From: Hyparrhenia diplandra
Taxonomy: Eukaryota; Streptophyta; Magnoliopsida; Poales; Poaceae
Direction of reading: 5' to 3'
Assembly (NCBI GenBank): GCA_015847255.1
Contig: JADLZK010012227.1
Span: forward strand, 62,001-126,000
DNA: 64,000 nt
In this document: piece after piece, positions 11,327 through 23,696 of the stretch
Layout of the letters: each line of letters begins with the position of its first letter
How positions within the stretch are numbered: the stretch's first letter is position 1
Notes under the pieces: generated by a model
The model's database searches: none
What the model was told of the DNA's origin: nothing
What the model saw: the letters and a program-made list of their open reading frames with translations, nothing else
Program-made: the position numbers and the translations under genes

Positions 11327-11770
11327 ATCGAACGACGGAGGAGGCGGCCAAATTCTGCTAGACAAGTTGAACTTTTTATAATTGTGTGCACCATTTATTA
11401 TCTTATTTTACATATTAGTGTTGGCATGGCAGGATTCCAAGGTATGAAGCACATGGAGTTTTTTATATTTCCCACACCGTACCACCCCTTTTTGCATACC
11501 GTCCAAATTCAGTGGCGCCGAGCACATAGTACACAATCAACTTGGCCTTGTCGGTCACATGTATGGTGTGAGACGTACACTTCCACGTCGGAACACTCGT
11601 CTGAGTCTATCCAGACAAGACCAAATACCATGCATGCACATGTTTGGTAGAGCCCATATCAATCTGAGATGGGAAGGTCTATCCAATTATCCAAACACAG
11701 ACAACAAAAGATTTATGCAGGGGCCTACTTTATGTCGGCAAACAGTATGATTTTTTTTTCTTTTTGACAT

Positions 11771-12400
11771 TCTGATATATTTTAGTACTTCCTCCATTTG
11801 AAATTGTATGTCATTCCCAAAAAAACTTGAAGAGTCAAACCATCTCAAGTTTAATCAAAATTATACGGGATTATAAAGATTCGATATACTTTAGTACTCC
11901 CTCCATTTGAAATTGTATGTCATTCCCAAAAACTTGAAGAGTCAAACCATCTCAAGTTTAATCAAAATTATACGGGATTATAAAGATGTGATATTAGATA
12001 TAGATGTACTATAAAAAATATAATTAATGAAGAATCCAATGATACTTAGTTGGCAACGTATCGGGTGCAAACTAACCCCTCCGTCTTGAAAACATACAAA
12101 CTTCTAATTTAGGTCATAGGATCTTTGATTCAAGGGACACAAAAGAATTAGATATTTTACACTTAATACCCACCCCTAATCACACTTTTACAAACAAACC
12201 CCCCCCTCCCTAGTGGTTATCACCTTATGCCCCTTGAATCTGCATTCTATGGCCTAGATTAGAAGTTTGCATGGTTTGTATGAGAGGGATTGATTTGCTC
12301 TAGATATTATTATCTTATCATATAAATATAGTGAAACTTTAGATACTTTGACGGTTAGATATTTGGGATGATTTACACTTTTGGATGGAGCGAGGACATA
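11771..12400. mobile_element. Stowaway-like MITE with internal 109-bp tandem duplication
   Basis: The left end has TACTTCCTCCATTTGAAAT and the right end (about 12,380-12,397) has TTTGGATGGAGCGAGG, an imperfect inverted match typical of Stowaway/mariner MITEs. The first about 109 bp (11,771-11,879) is repeated almost exactly at 11,880-11,987. A second MITE (12,076-12,290) is nested inside. Confidence 0.5.
12076..12290. mobile_element. Nested MITE with about 35-bp TIRs
   Basis: The left arm CCCCTCCGTCTTGAAAACAT, continuing to AAACTTCTAATTTAGG, is the near-perfect inverse of the right arm, from CCTAGATTAGAAGTTT to GTATGAGAGGGAT. The length of about 215 bp with no coding capacity fits a MITE. 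Confidence 0.6.
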
Positions 12401-12465
12401 TTATTGTCCACGTACTACTATAAATCATGACGTTTGTGAAATTTGAATCCGAGATGAAATACTTA

Positions 12466-12730
12466 GGCCAGTCTCAGCGTAGTGTTAATTTTCCTATTTC
12501 TAAGACAACTAAATGAAATAAAACTTGGATGAAGCATTCTCTCTCGGTGTAAAGTTTTATTCTAAAGCTTCATAGCCATTTAATTCCATGACTCATAGAG
12601 AGTTGCAGACACGTGCTAAGAGAGTTTCATCTAGATGAAACCTCCCTCTTCTTAAATATATTGTCATGTCATAAAACACACCTATGTGGTAACCTATTTA
12701 ATCCAACTAAAAGTTCCACCAAGATTGGCA
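12466..12730. mobile_element. Tourist-type MITE with TTA target duplication
   Basis: The element begins GGCCAGTCTCAGCG and ends CACCAAGATTGGCA, inverted counterparts. TTA stands immediately on both sides (12,463-12,465 and 12,731-12,733), the expected 3-bp target of PIF/Harbinger-mobilised Tourist MITEs. Confidence 0.65.
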
Positions 12731-12839
12731 TTAGTATGTTATTTGTTTTGGATCCTAGCCTCTAGATCAAAAAATGCATACAGCTAATTCATTATTACAC
12801 TAAAAGCACACCGTACAAGGTAGATTCCAACAACCTAGC

Positions 12840-13200
12840 TACTCAACTGTCAAAGTGCCACCAGAGTCGAGTCAGATAACATTCTTGTGGGTCACTTTGG
12901 CAACTCAAATCTACTGGCCACCACCTCCCATGCTGGCCTCCTCGCCAATTTCAGGTGCCAAATACATCCACACCATCTTCGTGGGTGCAACTCTGCCAGC
13001 GGTTGTGAAACCCTCCGATCCCTATGCCAATGATCTCCTCCACACAGCCTTCCTCCACCCTCGACACGCAGAAACCTGAATCTTACGCTGGGCCTCCAAC
13101 CACCATGCCATAACGCTTTTGTCATCGCGCGCAGATGGATAAACCCTCTCACCGGATACGCACGGGTTAGATTTAAACCCCACAAGTAGGGGGTTTAAGT
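12840..13200 (-). other. Possible LINE-derived coding remnant
   Basis: A minus-strand frame contains MAWWLEAQRKIQVSACRGWR, which vaguely resembles the WW..A...PK..RK.F region near the C terminus of plant L1 polymerases. The match is short and weak, and nothing else of a LINE is visible nearby. Confidence 0.2.
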
Positions 13201-13287
13201 GAAAAAAAACCCACCCGTCTCTTAGACAATGGATCCAAATCTTGTGGCCTTCATTAAAGTTTTCATAGTTTGCACACGAAGCTAATT

Positions 13288-13580
13288 TTTTTTTTTTTTT
13301 TTTTGAGATTACAGCATAACGCAGACGCTCAACACGCACGCACACTCACCCCTATGAACACACGTACGCAAACCCTACCCCTATGAGCACCTTCGAAGGA
13401 TCGAAAGGCAAATCTTGAAGTTCGAAGTCACCACCGGCGCCTCGTATCGACGGGGACGCCGCTTACCACTTAATGCACGGGCAGGAAAATCCCGAAATAA
13501 ATCAGGGATAAAGTGTCACACCCGGATTTGAACCCGGGTGGGAGCCCCCAACCAATGGTCTTTGCCATTGCGCTAATTTT
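13288..13580 (-). mobile_element. tRNA-derived SINE
   Basis: Read on the minus strand it starts with a pol III A box (TAGCGCAATGGCAAAGACC) and a B box (GGGTTCAAATCC, near 13,525-13,540) and ends in a run of at least 18 A (T in the plus strand, 13,287-13,304). GCTAATTTT occurs at both borders, a likely target-site duplication. The A/B boxes inside a 290-bp poly-A element show a SINE rather than a tRNA gene. Confidence 0.7.
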
Positions 13581-13745
13581 CATAGCATACATTGCCTACT
13601 AATTAACGAATGTCAATCGTTCATGGGTGACTAATCCGTGAGCAGGAGAAGAAACTTGGACTTACACAGTTACACGTACGGACAGCTTTGACGGACAGGG
13701 GTAGGCGGAAGCCTCGCGTTGTGGCATGGCTCGCGCTGGAGTTAT

Positions 13746-16620
13746 TGTAACGTCCCAGATATTAAAAATTAATTAAAATATTAAATATGATCATTACCGT
13801 GTGTGATTATTAAGTATCAAGGCAATAACGCATTTCGTGTTTATATATTGCGGTTATATGTTACAAATAGTGTGTTTTGTTTGCTACATAATATATTGGC
13901 ATTAAACATTAGTTATAATGTTTTGTGATTTTCTGATGGTTGATTAATGTTTGTTCACCAATTAAGTTGGCTAATTAATTATTTTATTAATCCTAAATTC
14001 AAAATCCTACTTTCTAAACTACTTGGAATTTGGCGATGAGCCCAAAAGCAAAAGTGTAGATCTTGTTGAATTGAAAAATTTCTATTCTTGGAGATTTTCA
14101 ACTTCTATTCAAATTTTGGGGGAGATTTTTGAAGAATAGGAGAGAAAAGATGCACTAGTACGCTACTTCAACAAACAGACGTAGCTGCCTGCACCAAACA
14201 GCTTGCCTGCCTGCTTCACTGTCGCCGCCGACGCTCTTCTGGCCACATCTTCTTCTTGATCATTCTCTTGCCACCTCCTCACTTATGTGTCATGGCGTGA
14301 TCCACTGAAGTGAAGAATTTGGTTTTCTCTTCTTTATTACTCTCTCGCTCTCTGTCTCATTTCCTCTCTCTGTTTCGTGGAGGCAGAGCAGGGCACAGCA
14401 GCAACAATAGCAGCTAAGCTATCCTTCCCTTTCCTTCCTTGCTGCCGACGCCAAAATTTCCTCCCTCTCCATTTTCTCCGTGCAGCAGTAGCCGCTACCG
14501 GCCACCTTTCTTTTCCTTCCTGTGCATGCTAAGCAGCAACGGCAATGCAGCAGCGGCTGCCATGGCTGGCCGCCGGACTGCCATCAGCAGGAGCAACAGC
14601 CAAGCTAGGACCGGTGCTGGCTGCCCGAGCTGTCGATCGGCTGCTGGACACAACAATCCCAGGCGCCCTCTCTTCTGCTCGAGCACGGTCGGCAAGCACA
14701 GCAGCAGTGGCCATGGCTGTGCAGCGCCGCCGTGAGCCATTCCTCTGTCGTCACCCAAGCCCGCCAAGCACTGGACGCGCCGGAATGCCGTCGCCGTTGC
14801 CAGTTCGCGCTGCCACCGCCGCTGTCATCACCGTCGAACTAGCTCCGCTCCGTCCTCGACTCAACAACCTCGCCATTCAAGTCATGGTGAGCTCCCAGAT
14901 ACCGCCCGTGCCATCCGTTTGCCGTTTCCCGCGCCGTAGTAGCCGGAACGACGGTCGCCGGCGAGTTCCGGGTTGCCGCGCCGCCATGTCCGCCATGGCC
15001 GCCGGTGAGGTCACTGCCATGTTCGGAGGAGGGGAAAGAGTGCCATCGTGTGCGGGATGGACCGAAGAATCCTTCGGGCTCGATCCCGGGGCCGTGTGCT
15101 CGCTGCCGGCGAGGTTGGCCGGTTTGTCGTGCGGCAGTTGCGCGTGCATACTGGAGGAAGGAGAAGAGCAGTAGTGGGCTGGTCCTGTGCAGAGAGAGAG
15201 AAGGAAAAGGTTTTCTTTTTCTTTTTCTATTTTCAGCTGAAACTTGTGATTTTCATAACTAATTATTGGTGCATGCTAAATTCATGAAAATTTATGTGTA
15301 GCCTTTTCATGATGTCTAGTGTTTATGAAAAATATGAGATGTTGAAAATTGATAGTTCTTGCATGATTGAAAATTACATTCTTTAATGGAAAAATGTACC
15401 TTCCATGATTTTTGTAGGTTAAAATAAATGTTCCATGATCATGAAACTTTCTGTGTATCCATTTTATTCTAGTTGATCTTTTGAATAGTACATATATGAT
15501 CTCTTAGTGATAAAATGATTGGTGGGTGTGTTGGTTATGCAAGATGGTTAGTGAATAGAATACCCACATGTAAACTCCATGTGTATGTGTTGCTTTCTTG
15601 ATAACCACGTGATGGAGTTATTGTTCGAGTGATTAACCCTAGTTGTACTCAACTTTCGTAAGTTGTTTAAGTTCTTTTATGCATTTGTATGCCTTTCATC
15701 ATACATTGTGGCATAGTACATTCCGTTATGTTAAGCAATGCATCATTTATTACGTGTAGTAAACGAGAAAGAGAAAGGTTAGAAGCTACAAGTGCCAAGC
15801 GTGTGATGTTTTGGTCTCGTCGAATTAAGGCAAGTGCATGACGAATCTTTGCTTCGCTTCACGCCTATTATTCGAAGTTCTCTTGCTTTCCAATGTTCAA
15901 GTATTATATTTCCGGTTCAAGTTCAAGTTTCTTGTTCATGAGATTCAAGTTTCAAGTTTTCATTTACATTCAATTCAAGTGCCGGTTTATCAGGAGGTGC
16001 AATTTGGTTCTTATATTCAAGTGCTCGTGAGTAAGTCTTTGGCCCCACTTGCTCGGCTTTACGGGTAAATGCTAAGGAGTATTCAAAAGTTTGTCCGTTT
16101 CGCACGGAAACTACTATTTATTTGGAGTTCCAAAGAAATTATTCATGAATTCTCGGGAGTTAATTGTTCTTCCAGTTCGAATGTACTTCTTTGAGTGTTT
16201 TCACTCACCCTTGTGTTTATTTGGTTTTTAGGTGCTAAACCATCACGACTTGCATGGGATCCGGGAGTAGCACCATCATCACAAGTATTCACTTTTCGTT
16301 TTTCAATGCGCAATCTTTTACATAGCAGTTGTGATAGGTTTGTGTTAGTCTTAGTGAATGTGTTGAGGGGTAGCCCCGGCGGTGTTTCTAGCCTGGCGTT
16401 AGCTTATCCTTGGCCTAGCACCGACATTTGGAGGAGGCTCGCATTGGAGTTGTCCTTGGCCCGCCGGCGGCGTTGGTGGAAGGGCGGGTCGGTGGAGTTG
16501 TCCGGGGTCCAGGCCGTTCGAGCCCAGCCGGGCGAGACACGGATGCTGAGAAGGTGGGGCGGGGGAGGCCTAAGACATGCGGCGAAGGCTATTTGAGCTA
16601 GCGTTGCAATGGCGGCGGCA
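13746..16620. repeat. LTR-like repeat region, boundaries unclear
   Basis: The segment opens TGTAACGTCCCAGATATT, like the LTR start of some grass Ty3 elements, followed by AT-rich sequence, a pyrimidine-rich stretch (14,330-14,470) and a GC-rich block (14,440-15,180). A 209-residue frame at 14,545-15,174 is alanine/proline/arginine-rich without a domain. CAAGTT-rich short repeats occur at 15,895-16,020. I found no matching 3' end with a duplicated target (expected GTTAT), so this may be a truncated LTR or several elements. No gene is supported. Confidence 0.3.
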
Positions 16621-17939
16621 GCAGCGAACAAACACAGGACTAGGGGATAGAGGTGGGGTGCATACGTGGATGCATACGTGGAGGAGCAAAGTGGAAAAAC
16701 AACCAAATATAGTAGTACAGTGGTGTAACAACATCTCCTAGTTACATCACTCCATCTAATAAATTACACTAGAAAAATCAATGTAAATATAGTAGTACAG
16801 GGGTGTTAATATAGTACACTTATGGTGTAAGTGTATGTCTAAAACAGCCGATTGTTTTTAGGGGCTAAAACAACCAGATTGTTACATAGACAAGCCCTTT
16901 TCATTTTGTTCGTCTTCTAATTTACCTTCTATAGAAATAGATATATGATTAAATTTGTACTTTTTCTCTCTTGTTATATCTGATCATTTTACATATAACT
17001 TTCCTTTCATACAAAAATATCTGAGCAAATATGTATAATTTTTCTTTGGTTTTGACTTGTTTTTTTTTTTTTTTTTTTTGGTTCGATTTGGATTTAGATC
17101 TTGTGGATATGGAATTTGGGTGACAGGAGTGCTTAAATCACTCGATTTTTGAGGTGAATGGTCACCCAGGTGACAGTAAGGTCTAGATCACCCTGGTGGT
17201 GAGTAGGCAGATCCTTTTTTTAATCACGAACTTGTCACGAACGGCAAGACCCCAACTAGCACTCTGGTCGAGACCAGAACCACTAAACCATGGTCCACAA
17301 GAAGGTACATATCTGCTTTTAAGGAGTCAACTAATATTAAGATTAAGATAGATTATTAATAATTCAATATATTCTCATACTAAACCTATGTGGAAATGTA
17401 ACATTTTTTTTTTCTTATCAATATATTAAAATTCAAAATTAATTCAATCCTTGAAAACCAAGATGTAGATATGTTGATGGCTACAAATACATACTGCTGG
17501 TTCGATGGAGGCATCCCACAGCCTGGTTTCACAAAGTATTGGCCCATTTCCTTTGCAGCATCCCAATCTGAGGATGCTCGGGTCTGGTGATCTCTCTCTC
17601 GAAAAAAAGAAAGGCCAGATCATTCGCGGGATTCAAACCCCACAAATATTCGACAAATATTTATTGGTAATCATAATCATAAGTAGGACAATCTGCATTC
17701 ATTAGGTATCCGATTTCAGATTTCCGATCATGTCAATTCCATATGTGATCCAATTACTTTTTTTCTTTAAGAAGAAAAGATCCAATTACATCCTATCCTG
17801 GCCGGTCATGGCCCATGGGCTGGCGCTTAACTGCAATGATAATCATTGGGCTTTTTTAATTTGGAATTCATTATTGGGCTTCTGTCTTACGACATAGGCC
17901 TAAATGGACATGTTAGAGAAGGGACAGGCCCAATCATTT

Positions 17940-18300
17940 CTCGCAACTCGTAACCCTTTCCGGCGAGCGCCTCGTGCCGCCGCCGCCGCCTCCTCTGGTT
18001 GACGTCACGCCGTGCCTCTCGAGTCTGCCGTACCAGGGCGGTATGCCGCCGCGCTTGACCTCGCCGCAGAGATGGATCGCATAGCGCACAACCCGTCCGG
18101 AGCTCTGTCCCAGTCAGAACAGAGTGGCGGCGGGAGCACGCAGTCGCTGCTCCAGCCGTATCCATCGACATCAAAACATCTGGCCGGCGCTAAAGGCGAC
18201 AGCATGGAAATCTGTAGCCGGCGGGAAGCAACATGTCGGCGTTTGGTTGGTTGATTCTTTTCTCCCTTCCCTGCAGTTCTACTCCATTATGTGTGCGGTC
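17940..18300 (+). other. Probable 5' leader exon region of gene A1
   Basis: A GC-rich block before a roughly 1.5-kb AT-rich, intron-like stretch leading to gene A1. The block is repeated before gene A2 (48,975-49,340), and a diverged version precedes genes B1 and B2 (24,640-24,850 and 53,280-53,520; shared core near ATCGACATCAA..CATCT and AGCAACATGT). Reading frames here are not conserved between copies, so it is more likely untranslated leader plus promoter than coding sequence. Confidence 0.4.
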
Positions 18301-18719
18301 TCTGGTACGTTTAATTAGTTTTGAACGAACTCTCAAGTTTAATTATAACAGATAGAATTAGTAGTGCAAAGAGTACCAGGCGCTACAGTAACAGGTAGAA
18401 TTAGCATCACAAGAGTAGTAGATGGCAGGCTAATCCATAGAGTTGGTGGTACCAGACTGCAGGAGTATACTAGATGCTACATTATCTGAATAGAGGGGAT
18501 TTCTTTGGCTTTGATAGATGCAACAATAATTGGAGGATGGTGCCTATCTGTCAGCATTGCACTTTGTTAGTCTGATAGTCAGATGCGGTAGCTCTCAGCA
18601 ATAATTCAAGGATGGTAGATGGTATACCTATCTGATAGTCAGCTGCAGTAGCTCTCAACAATAACTGAAGGATGGTACCTCTCTGATAGTCAACAGAATG
18701 TCAAGTATTCCAATGGAGC

Positions 18720-19530
18720 TGAACCGATTGAGCCAATAAGTCTAGTCCTTGCTTACTAGTGAACAGTGAAGCCAGCTTTCCATTTTGCGGTGGAGCTTGA
18801 TGATAAACATATAGATTAGTAGTTCTAGCAGAATTCATGCTCTACTGATGTTTTTTCTTGTGTGGAAATAAGCTATTTTCTCAATAAATCTGAAGAAACA
18901 GGGTCCTCTCTGCCACTAATTTTGTCAATGCAATCTATCACACTGGCATGCTATACTCATTTTTTCCATTGAATTGTGAAGCCTCGTCTTAATGACTTAT
19001 CATCCTCCACTCTATGTAACAATAAAAATCCTCTCCAGGATGCCAAAATATTCAAAGGGTACTGAACTAATTGAGCCAATCAGTCAGGTCCTTGTTTACT
19101 TCTAGTACTTATCTTCCACACAACAATCTGTACAAGAGAACTAGATGCGACAATAGTTGAAGGGATGTAGTAGCTTTCATGTGTTAATAAAAAATACTCC
19201 CGAATGTCAAATATTCAAAGGGCATTGAACTGATTGAGCCCATGTCCTTGTCTACTACTAGTACCATGTCCTTGTCTACTACTAGTACTTGTTCGATGTC
19301 CTTGTTTGCTACTAGTACTTTACATTAGGTGGCAGTGCTTGATGATAAACATATATTAGTAATGTTAACAAAATTATACTCTTTCTAACATTTTTCTTTT
19401 GTGTAAAATAAGCTATTTCTTCAGAAATCTTAAGCAGCAGGAGCCTCTGCCACAAATTTTGTCAATGAAATCTACCAGACTTCCGTGCTATCCTCACTTC
19501 CATTGAGTTGTCAAGCCTCATCTTAATTGC
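18720..19530 (+). repeat. Diverged tandem duplication in the A1 intron
   Basis: 18,720-19,040 and about 19,200-19,530 are diverged repeats of each other: GATGATAAACATATA, AATAAGCTATTT, TTTTGTCAATG and AAGCCTC..CTTAAT occur in the same order. In copy 2 the second unit is missing and GAGCCAATC joins directly to TTAATTGCAAG at about 50,124. A short array of about three CTACTAGTAC-containing units lies at 19,240-19,322. Confidence 0.6.
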
Positions 19531-19751
19531 AAGACATCTCTATAAAGCAAGCTATACATCAGTTCTAATTAGATTCATCCTGCACTCCAACTCAGTCTTC
19601 ACCTGCCTTTTTTTTCATCAACAATAAGAAACTAGTATGTACTTCACTATTCTTTATATAAACACATCACTCATCCCCTTCTATTTGATACATGTTAATA
19701 TATGTCATGTTTCCTATTGCAGATTTCTGTAGAATATAGTATTGATCAGTC

Positions 19752-20329
19752 ATGGCAGAGATGGTGAGTTCTGCCATTGTTGGAGAGACAGTGAATAGAA
19801 TCATGTCAAGCATTACTGGCAAGGATGAAGAGAAGTCCAAGCAAAAGGAAAACATAGAAAGGTTGGAGATGGCACACATCAAGATGGAGGCTGTGCTCCA
19901 AGTATCTGACAGATGGCAGATCACCGAGGTGCCACTGCTACGGTGGCGAAGCAAACTGAAGCGTGCTGCTCAGGAATGTGATGATACCCTGCTAAAATGC
20001 AAGCAGCGTGCCCTTGAAGAGGATGAGACAAGGAAGAGGATGAGGGAATCCTCATTTCCCAAACGGATGGCCCATGCTACCAAATGTCTTTGAAGTCTAG
20101 GCATGGTACTGCCCACATTTGCTTGGAGAAGTCAAGCGTAAAAATACAAACACAAACAGCAGTTATGGTTCAACATGAAGCCACTATACATGCACAGAAT
20201 AGAATGTCAACTCTACAGCAAGACATAGAACAATGGAAACAGGTGTCTCAGGACCTGCTAACATTGTGGGTTGTGCGTTCATCTGACAAGCTACAACGCG
20301 CAATCATGGCCACAAGGACACTGGCTTAG
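19752..20329 (+). pseudogene. Gene A1: Rx/CC-like grass protein with internal deletion
   Basis: The frame starts MAEMVSSAIVGETVNRIMSS. A charged helical segment follows (residues about 30-100: ERLEMAHIKMEAVLQVSDRW and LKRAAQECDD), like the Rx N-terminal/coiled-coil domain of grass NLR immune receptors. No P-loop or other NB-ARC motif occurs in this gene or its paralogues. After residue 111 (MAHATK) the sequence jumps to the C-terminal SLKSRHGTAHICLEKSS block, ending WVVRSSDKLQRAIMATRTLA. Compared with A2 at 50,359, about 970 bp are missing, joined at a CAA shared by both edges (ACCAA and ATCAAATG). The join shifts frame and stops at 20,093. This copy is probably dead, though it could yield a 113-residue CC-only product. 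Confidence 0.62.
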
Positions 20330-20652
20330 AAGTTGGCTCAGAAAAAGATATGAATAGGTGTGTACGAATGAATGTATCCAGGAAGGTGTCTAGCACGTCA
20401 TGGTAGTAAAACATTGCATCCTTCTAATTCTGTCAAACTACAATCTCTATGGTGGAACATGATAGATATATACTTTTCTGATGATACTTGTAAGATGGTC
20501 ATGTAGAATGTAGTAATAATAATACATAGTATTATAGTAATAGGTCTATGTATAAATCAATAAATGAGTAATGTTGTAACAGGTCTGAGATGTTATCTTT
20601 GACATGTGCTATGAGTATCCATGTTGATGCCATCCATGTTTTATCTTACATG

Positions 20653-23600
20653 TGTCACAGCCGCGATGTGGGGTGGCGGCAACGGTGCGCGCTGGTGGCG
20701 CGTGCGTGTGGGCAGGGCCGGTGGCGGCTTGAAGACAGGAGCTGGGGAATATTTTCTTTGATTGCTTGAATAAAGGGGTTATATCTCCCTAATATTTATA
20801 GCCCACCTAGGGGACTTGTAAAGCAAGTAACCTCTAAAGGTTTCTTATAGATTAAAATACCTTTGATGAGCAAGATCCTATTTGTTTCCTATTAGGAGAT
20901 TTCCTTATAAATCGGAATATCCACTTTACAAGCCAAATCAAATCTTATTTCCTAATACGATGCAAACCTTTATTTATTTATTTCCTAATTTTGTGGGCTG
21001 ATGATGACGATGTCGGTGCGGGTGGCGGTGGCTGCCGCCTCCTCTCCCTGCGCGGCGGTGCCCTACCCCCTCCGGGCGGGGTCGATGTGTAGCCCGAGGT
21101 GATCGATGGTGCGACGATTGCCTCGCCATAGCAAGGCCCATTCTGTCATGAGCCTCGTTGACGTAGAAGGCGTCATCATCGAAGGAGAGGTCGAAGTGGA
21201 GGTGCCTGAAGTAGACAGAGAAGTAGTAGTTGTAGCGTCCTCTCACGTATGGCCTGTCACGTCTGGCTGCCTCCATGGTTGTGCCTCGCATGATGCTTGT
21301 GAGGTGTAGGGTATGCAGGGTCACTAGTGGCCTTGCGATGGAGTAGATGGTACCAACCTCCACTTGCATATCTATGTGGCGATAGAAGGCGTGCTGGATC
21401 CTCATTTTGGGGGCATCAAGGTGATGTGTAGTGTGCGCCCGTTGAAGAGGTCACTGATGTTTTCACCAGCCAGGCCGATCGTGGAAACACCTGCACCGAC
21501 GTGGTTGATGGTGACGTTGTCGACGTTGATGAACCGGTGCCCGTTGTCATCGAAGTGGAGCACCGTGACGTCCTCCAGGCGGTCGTGTGGACATGCTGCC
21601 ATCAATAGGATGCTCATCGGGAAGGCGTGCGTGGACAGCGATGACATTGGTAGGTGGAAGCCGACCCGTGAGGCCATATGGGGAATCCTGTGCTGCAGGA
21701 GATCTTGCAGGAGGATGGATGCTGCCGGGACGTAGTAGCGATTGTAGTACCTGATGATGCCGTTGTGGATCGTCCAGGTTGGCGCCACAGCTTGGAGCTC
21801 GATGGTAGTAGCGATCAACTGAAGCACACGGTTTTGTAGAGGCCACGAGACGTAGCTCGGTGAGGAGCTCGAAGGGAACGAGGTCGCCGGGGACGCCCAT
21901 GGCTGGGGGTGCCTCCTCGCGGCGGCGGCGGGGGAGCCATTGTCTCCGTCCTGTGTTGTTGTCGTTGTCACCGCCGTCGTCATCGTCGTCGATGTCGCTG
22001 TCATTGTCGCTGTCGCCGAGGCATGCGACGAATGTGGACGAGGAAGTGTGGAAGTGACGAGCGAGGCGGGTCGCCTCGTCCATCATCGCGGGCCTCCCGC
22101 TGGACCGCCTCCTTGAGCGTGTGTGGAGTCCGCCGATGAACAGGTGGACGCGATGGAGCTTCCTTTCGGGGAATCCGGCGTGCGGGCGTAGCCCTCGATG
22201 ACGTCGATGTCATCGTCAACGGTGTTGTCCTGCCTTAGGGGTGCGAGGTCTCTTGTCGTGTCGTGGTCATCGGGGCGCCCGAAGTCGCGCATGAGGCACC
22301 GCACAAAGGTGTCTCTCCAATGGCGCCTCCCTGGTCATGCAGATGAACCAGAGTTGTGCCGCTCCTGTAAGGTGGAAGGCAACGTACTGTATGTAATCAA
22401 CAAGGTTGATATCCTGCTGTAGCATGAAGAGCATCTCCATCTTCATGATCTAGGGCTCGTGGTCAGTTGATCCATCGTACTACTGATGTGACATATCAGG
22501 TGTGGGCGGTATTAGTAGAGAGAGGGGCCCGACGATCAGGTGGATGGGGCGCCATTTGTTGGCGCCATGTGCACAGTGTCCGGCCACTGGTCATGGTCCA
22601 TGAGGGCGGCATTTGGAGGTGGCACCGAGGATGCTTGTGCCTAAATCAAAGTTGTGGATGGATCTGCAGCTTTGTGGGGCGGTGATCGTCGCCCTCATGG
22701 ATGACTGTGGAGCGTTTGCAAGGAATTGTAGATTGATCGCCGTCAAGGTTCAGCAGGCGATGATGGTGCCAGGCGACGGCGGCGGGGGGCGTCGTCGTCC
22801 TCTCTGTGGTGGGCCTGGTGGCGCCCTAGGGGGGTTGTGATGCCATCGGCGGCGCCCATGGCCGTGGCTATGTCGTCGGTGGCGATGCCCTCTGGAACGT
22901 TGTCATCGGTGGCGTTGGTGCCCGTGGGGGTATCGTTGCCAACGGCGACAGACCATGGTCGCTGGGGGGCGTCGGTGTCGTTGTCGAACGTAGTGGTGGT
23001 TGGTAGAGCGGGGAAGCGGCGTGGGGGTTCTCCATATGTCAAAGCAGCGGTCGATCTTCTCGAAGTGGTCCTCGGCGGGTTCTTTAGGGCGATGAAGAAC
23101 TCGTACAACTTCGGAAGCCATCGGTGGTGGGTGGATCAGCATGGTGGGTGGATCAGCATGGTCTCCGGGTACCCGCGTGTCACGGTCGCGATGCAGGGAC
23201 GGCGGCGACGGCACGCCGCTGGCGGTGGCGGTGTGGCTAGTTGGTGGCGTCTTGGCGGGCGGCGTCTTGAGGGCAGGGCTGCGGCAGCTTGAAAAAGAAG
23301 GTGGGGAATATTTTCTTTGATTGCTTGAATAAAGAGGTTACATCTCCCTAATATCTATATCCCACCTAGGGGACTTGTAATCGAAGTAACCTCTAGCGGT
23401 TTTCCTTATATATTGGGATACCTTTTACAAGCAAGATCCTGTTTGTTTCCTAATAGGAGATTCCCTTATAAATCGGAATATCCCCTTTACAAGCCAAATC
23501 AAATCTTATTTCCTAATACGATGCAAACTTTTATTTATTTATTTCCTAATTTTGTGGGCTGATGATGGCGATGACGATGCGGGTGGCGGCGGCTGCCGCC

Positions 23601-23696
23601 ATCCTCTCCTGTGCGCGTGGCGGCGGCTGCCGCCATCCTCTCCTGTGCGCGTGGCGCCCTACCCCCTCTGGGCTGGCCACCTTTTGTACTGTGAGA
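20653..23696 (-). mobile_element. Non-autonomous Ty3-like LTR retrotransposon (element A)
   Basis: The LTRs are about 20,653-21,090 (3' LTR) and 23,178-23,696 (5' LTR); both contain GGGGAATATTTTCTTTGATT and ATACGATGCAAAC. The 5' LTR ends on the minus strand before GGGTACCCGGAGACC, a possible decayed initiator-Met primer site. CATG flanks both sides; copy 2 of the duplication has the uninterrupted site TTACATGTCTATC at 52,166. Minus-strand coding remnants show gag (near 22,310-22,440, LVDYIQYVAFHLTGAAQLWF) and then a domain-X frame. No protease, reverse transcriptase, RNase H or integrase motif is visible. Orientation comes from the minus-strand gag and from LTR similarity to element B. Confidence 0.75.
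21100..22004 (-). CDS. Element A domain-X reading frame (unknown retroelement protein)
   Basis: The minus-strand frame at 21,402-22,004 continues into 20,974-21,405 after a single-base shift at about 21,403. It begins with low-complexity Thr/Asp/Ser sequence and then becomes non-repetitive: YYNRYYVPAASILLQDLL, HRFINVDNVTI, DLFNGRTLHI, and finally YNYYFSVYFRHLHFDLSFDD. The same order of motifs occurs in element B (39,760-38,990, minus) and element C (43,080-43,800, plus): FYL..PAS.LL, RLFLTIDNVHI, YGTMLNL, YIYHGYIGNLHF. It matches no retroviral-type enzyme or envelope that I know. Its place downstream of gag suggests an accessory or structural role, or a captured host gene. It is probably inactive here because of the frameshift. 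Confidence 0.5.

Noticed and set aside
13510..13580. tRNA-like A and B boxes on the minus strand
   Set aside because: Followed by a long body and poly-A with flanking duplications, so it is a SINE and not a tRNA gene; no cloverleaf is complete.
14545..15174. 209-codon GC-rich frame
   Set aside because: Alanine, proline and arginine bias, long overlapping frames on the other strand and no domain; explained by composition in an LTR-like region.
18012..18254. Open frame of 80 codons upstream of gene A1
   Set aside because: The matching block before gene A2 (49,054-49,266) is in a different frame after small indels and gives an unrelated peptide, so it is more likely leader sequence.
21100..23140. 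Long plus-strand frames opposite element A coding sequence
   Set aside because: They mirror the minus-strand gag and domain-X frames and arise from GC-rich codon bias.
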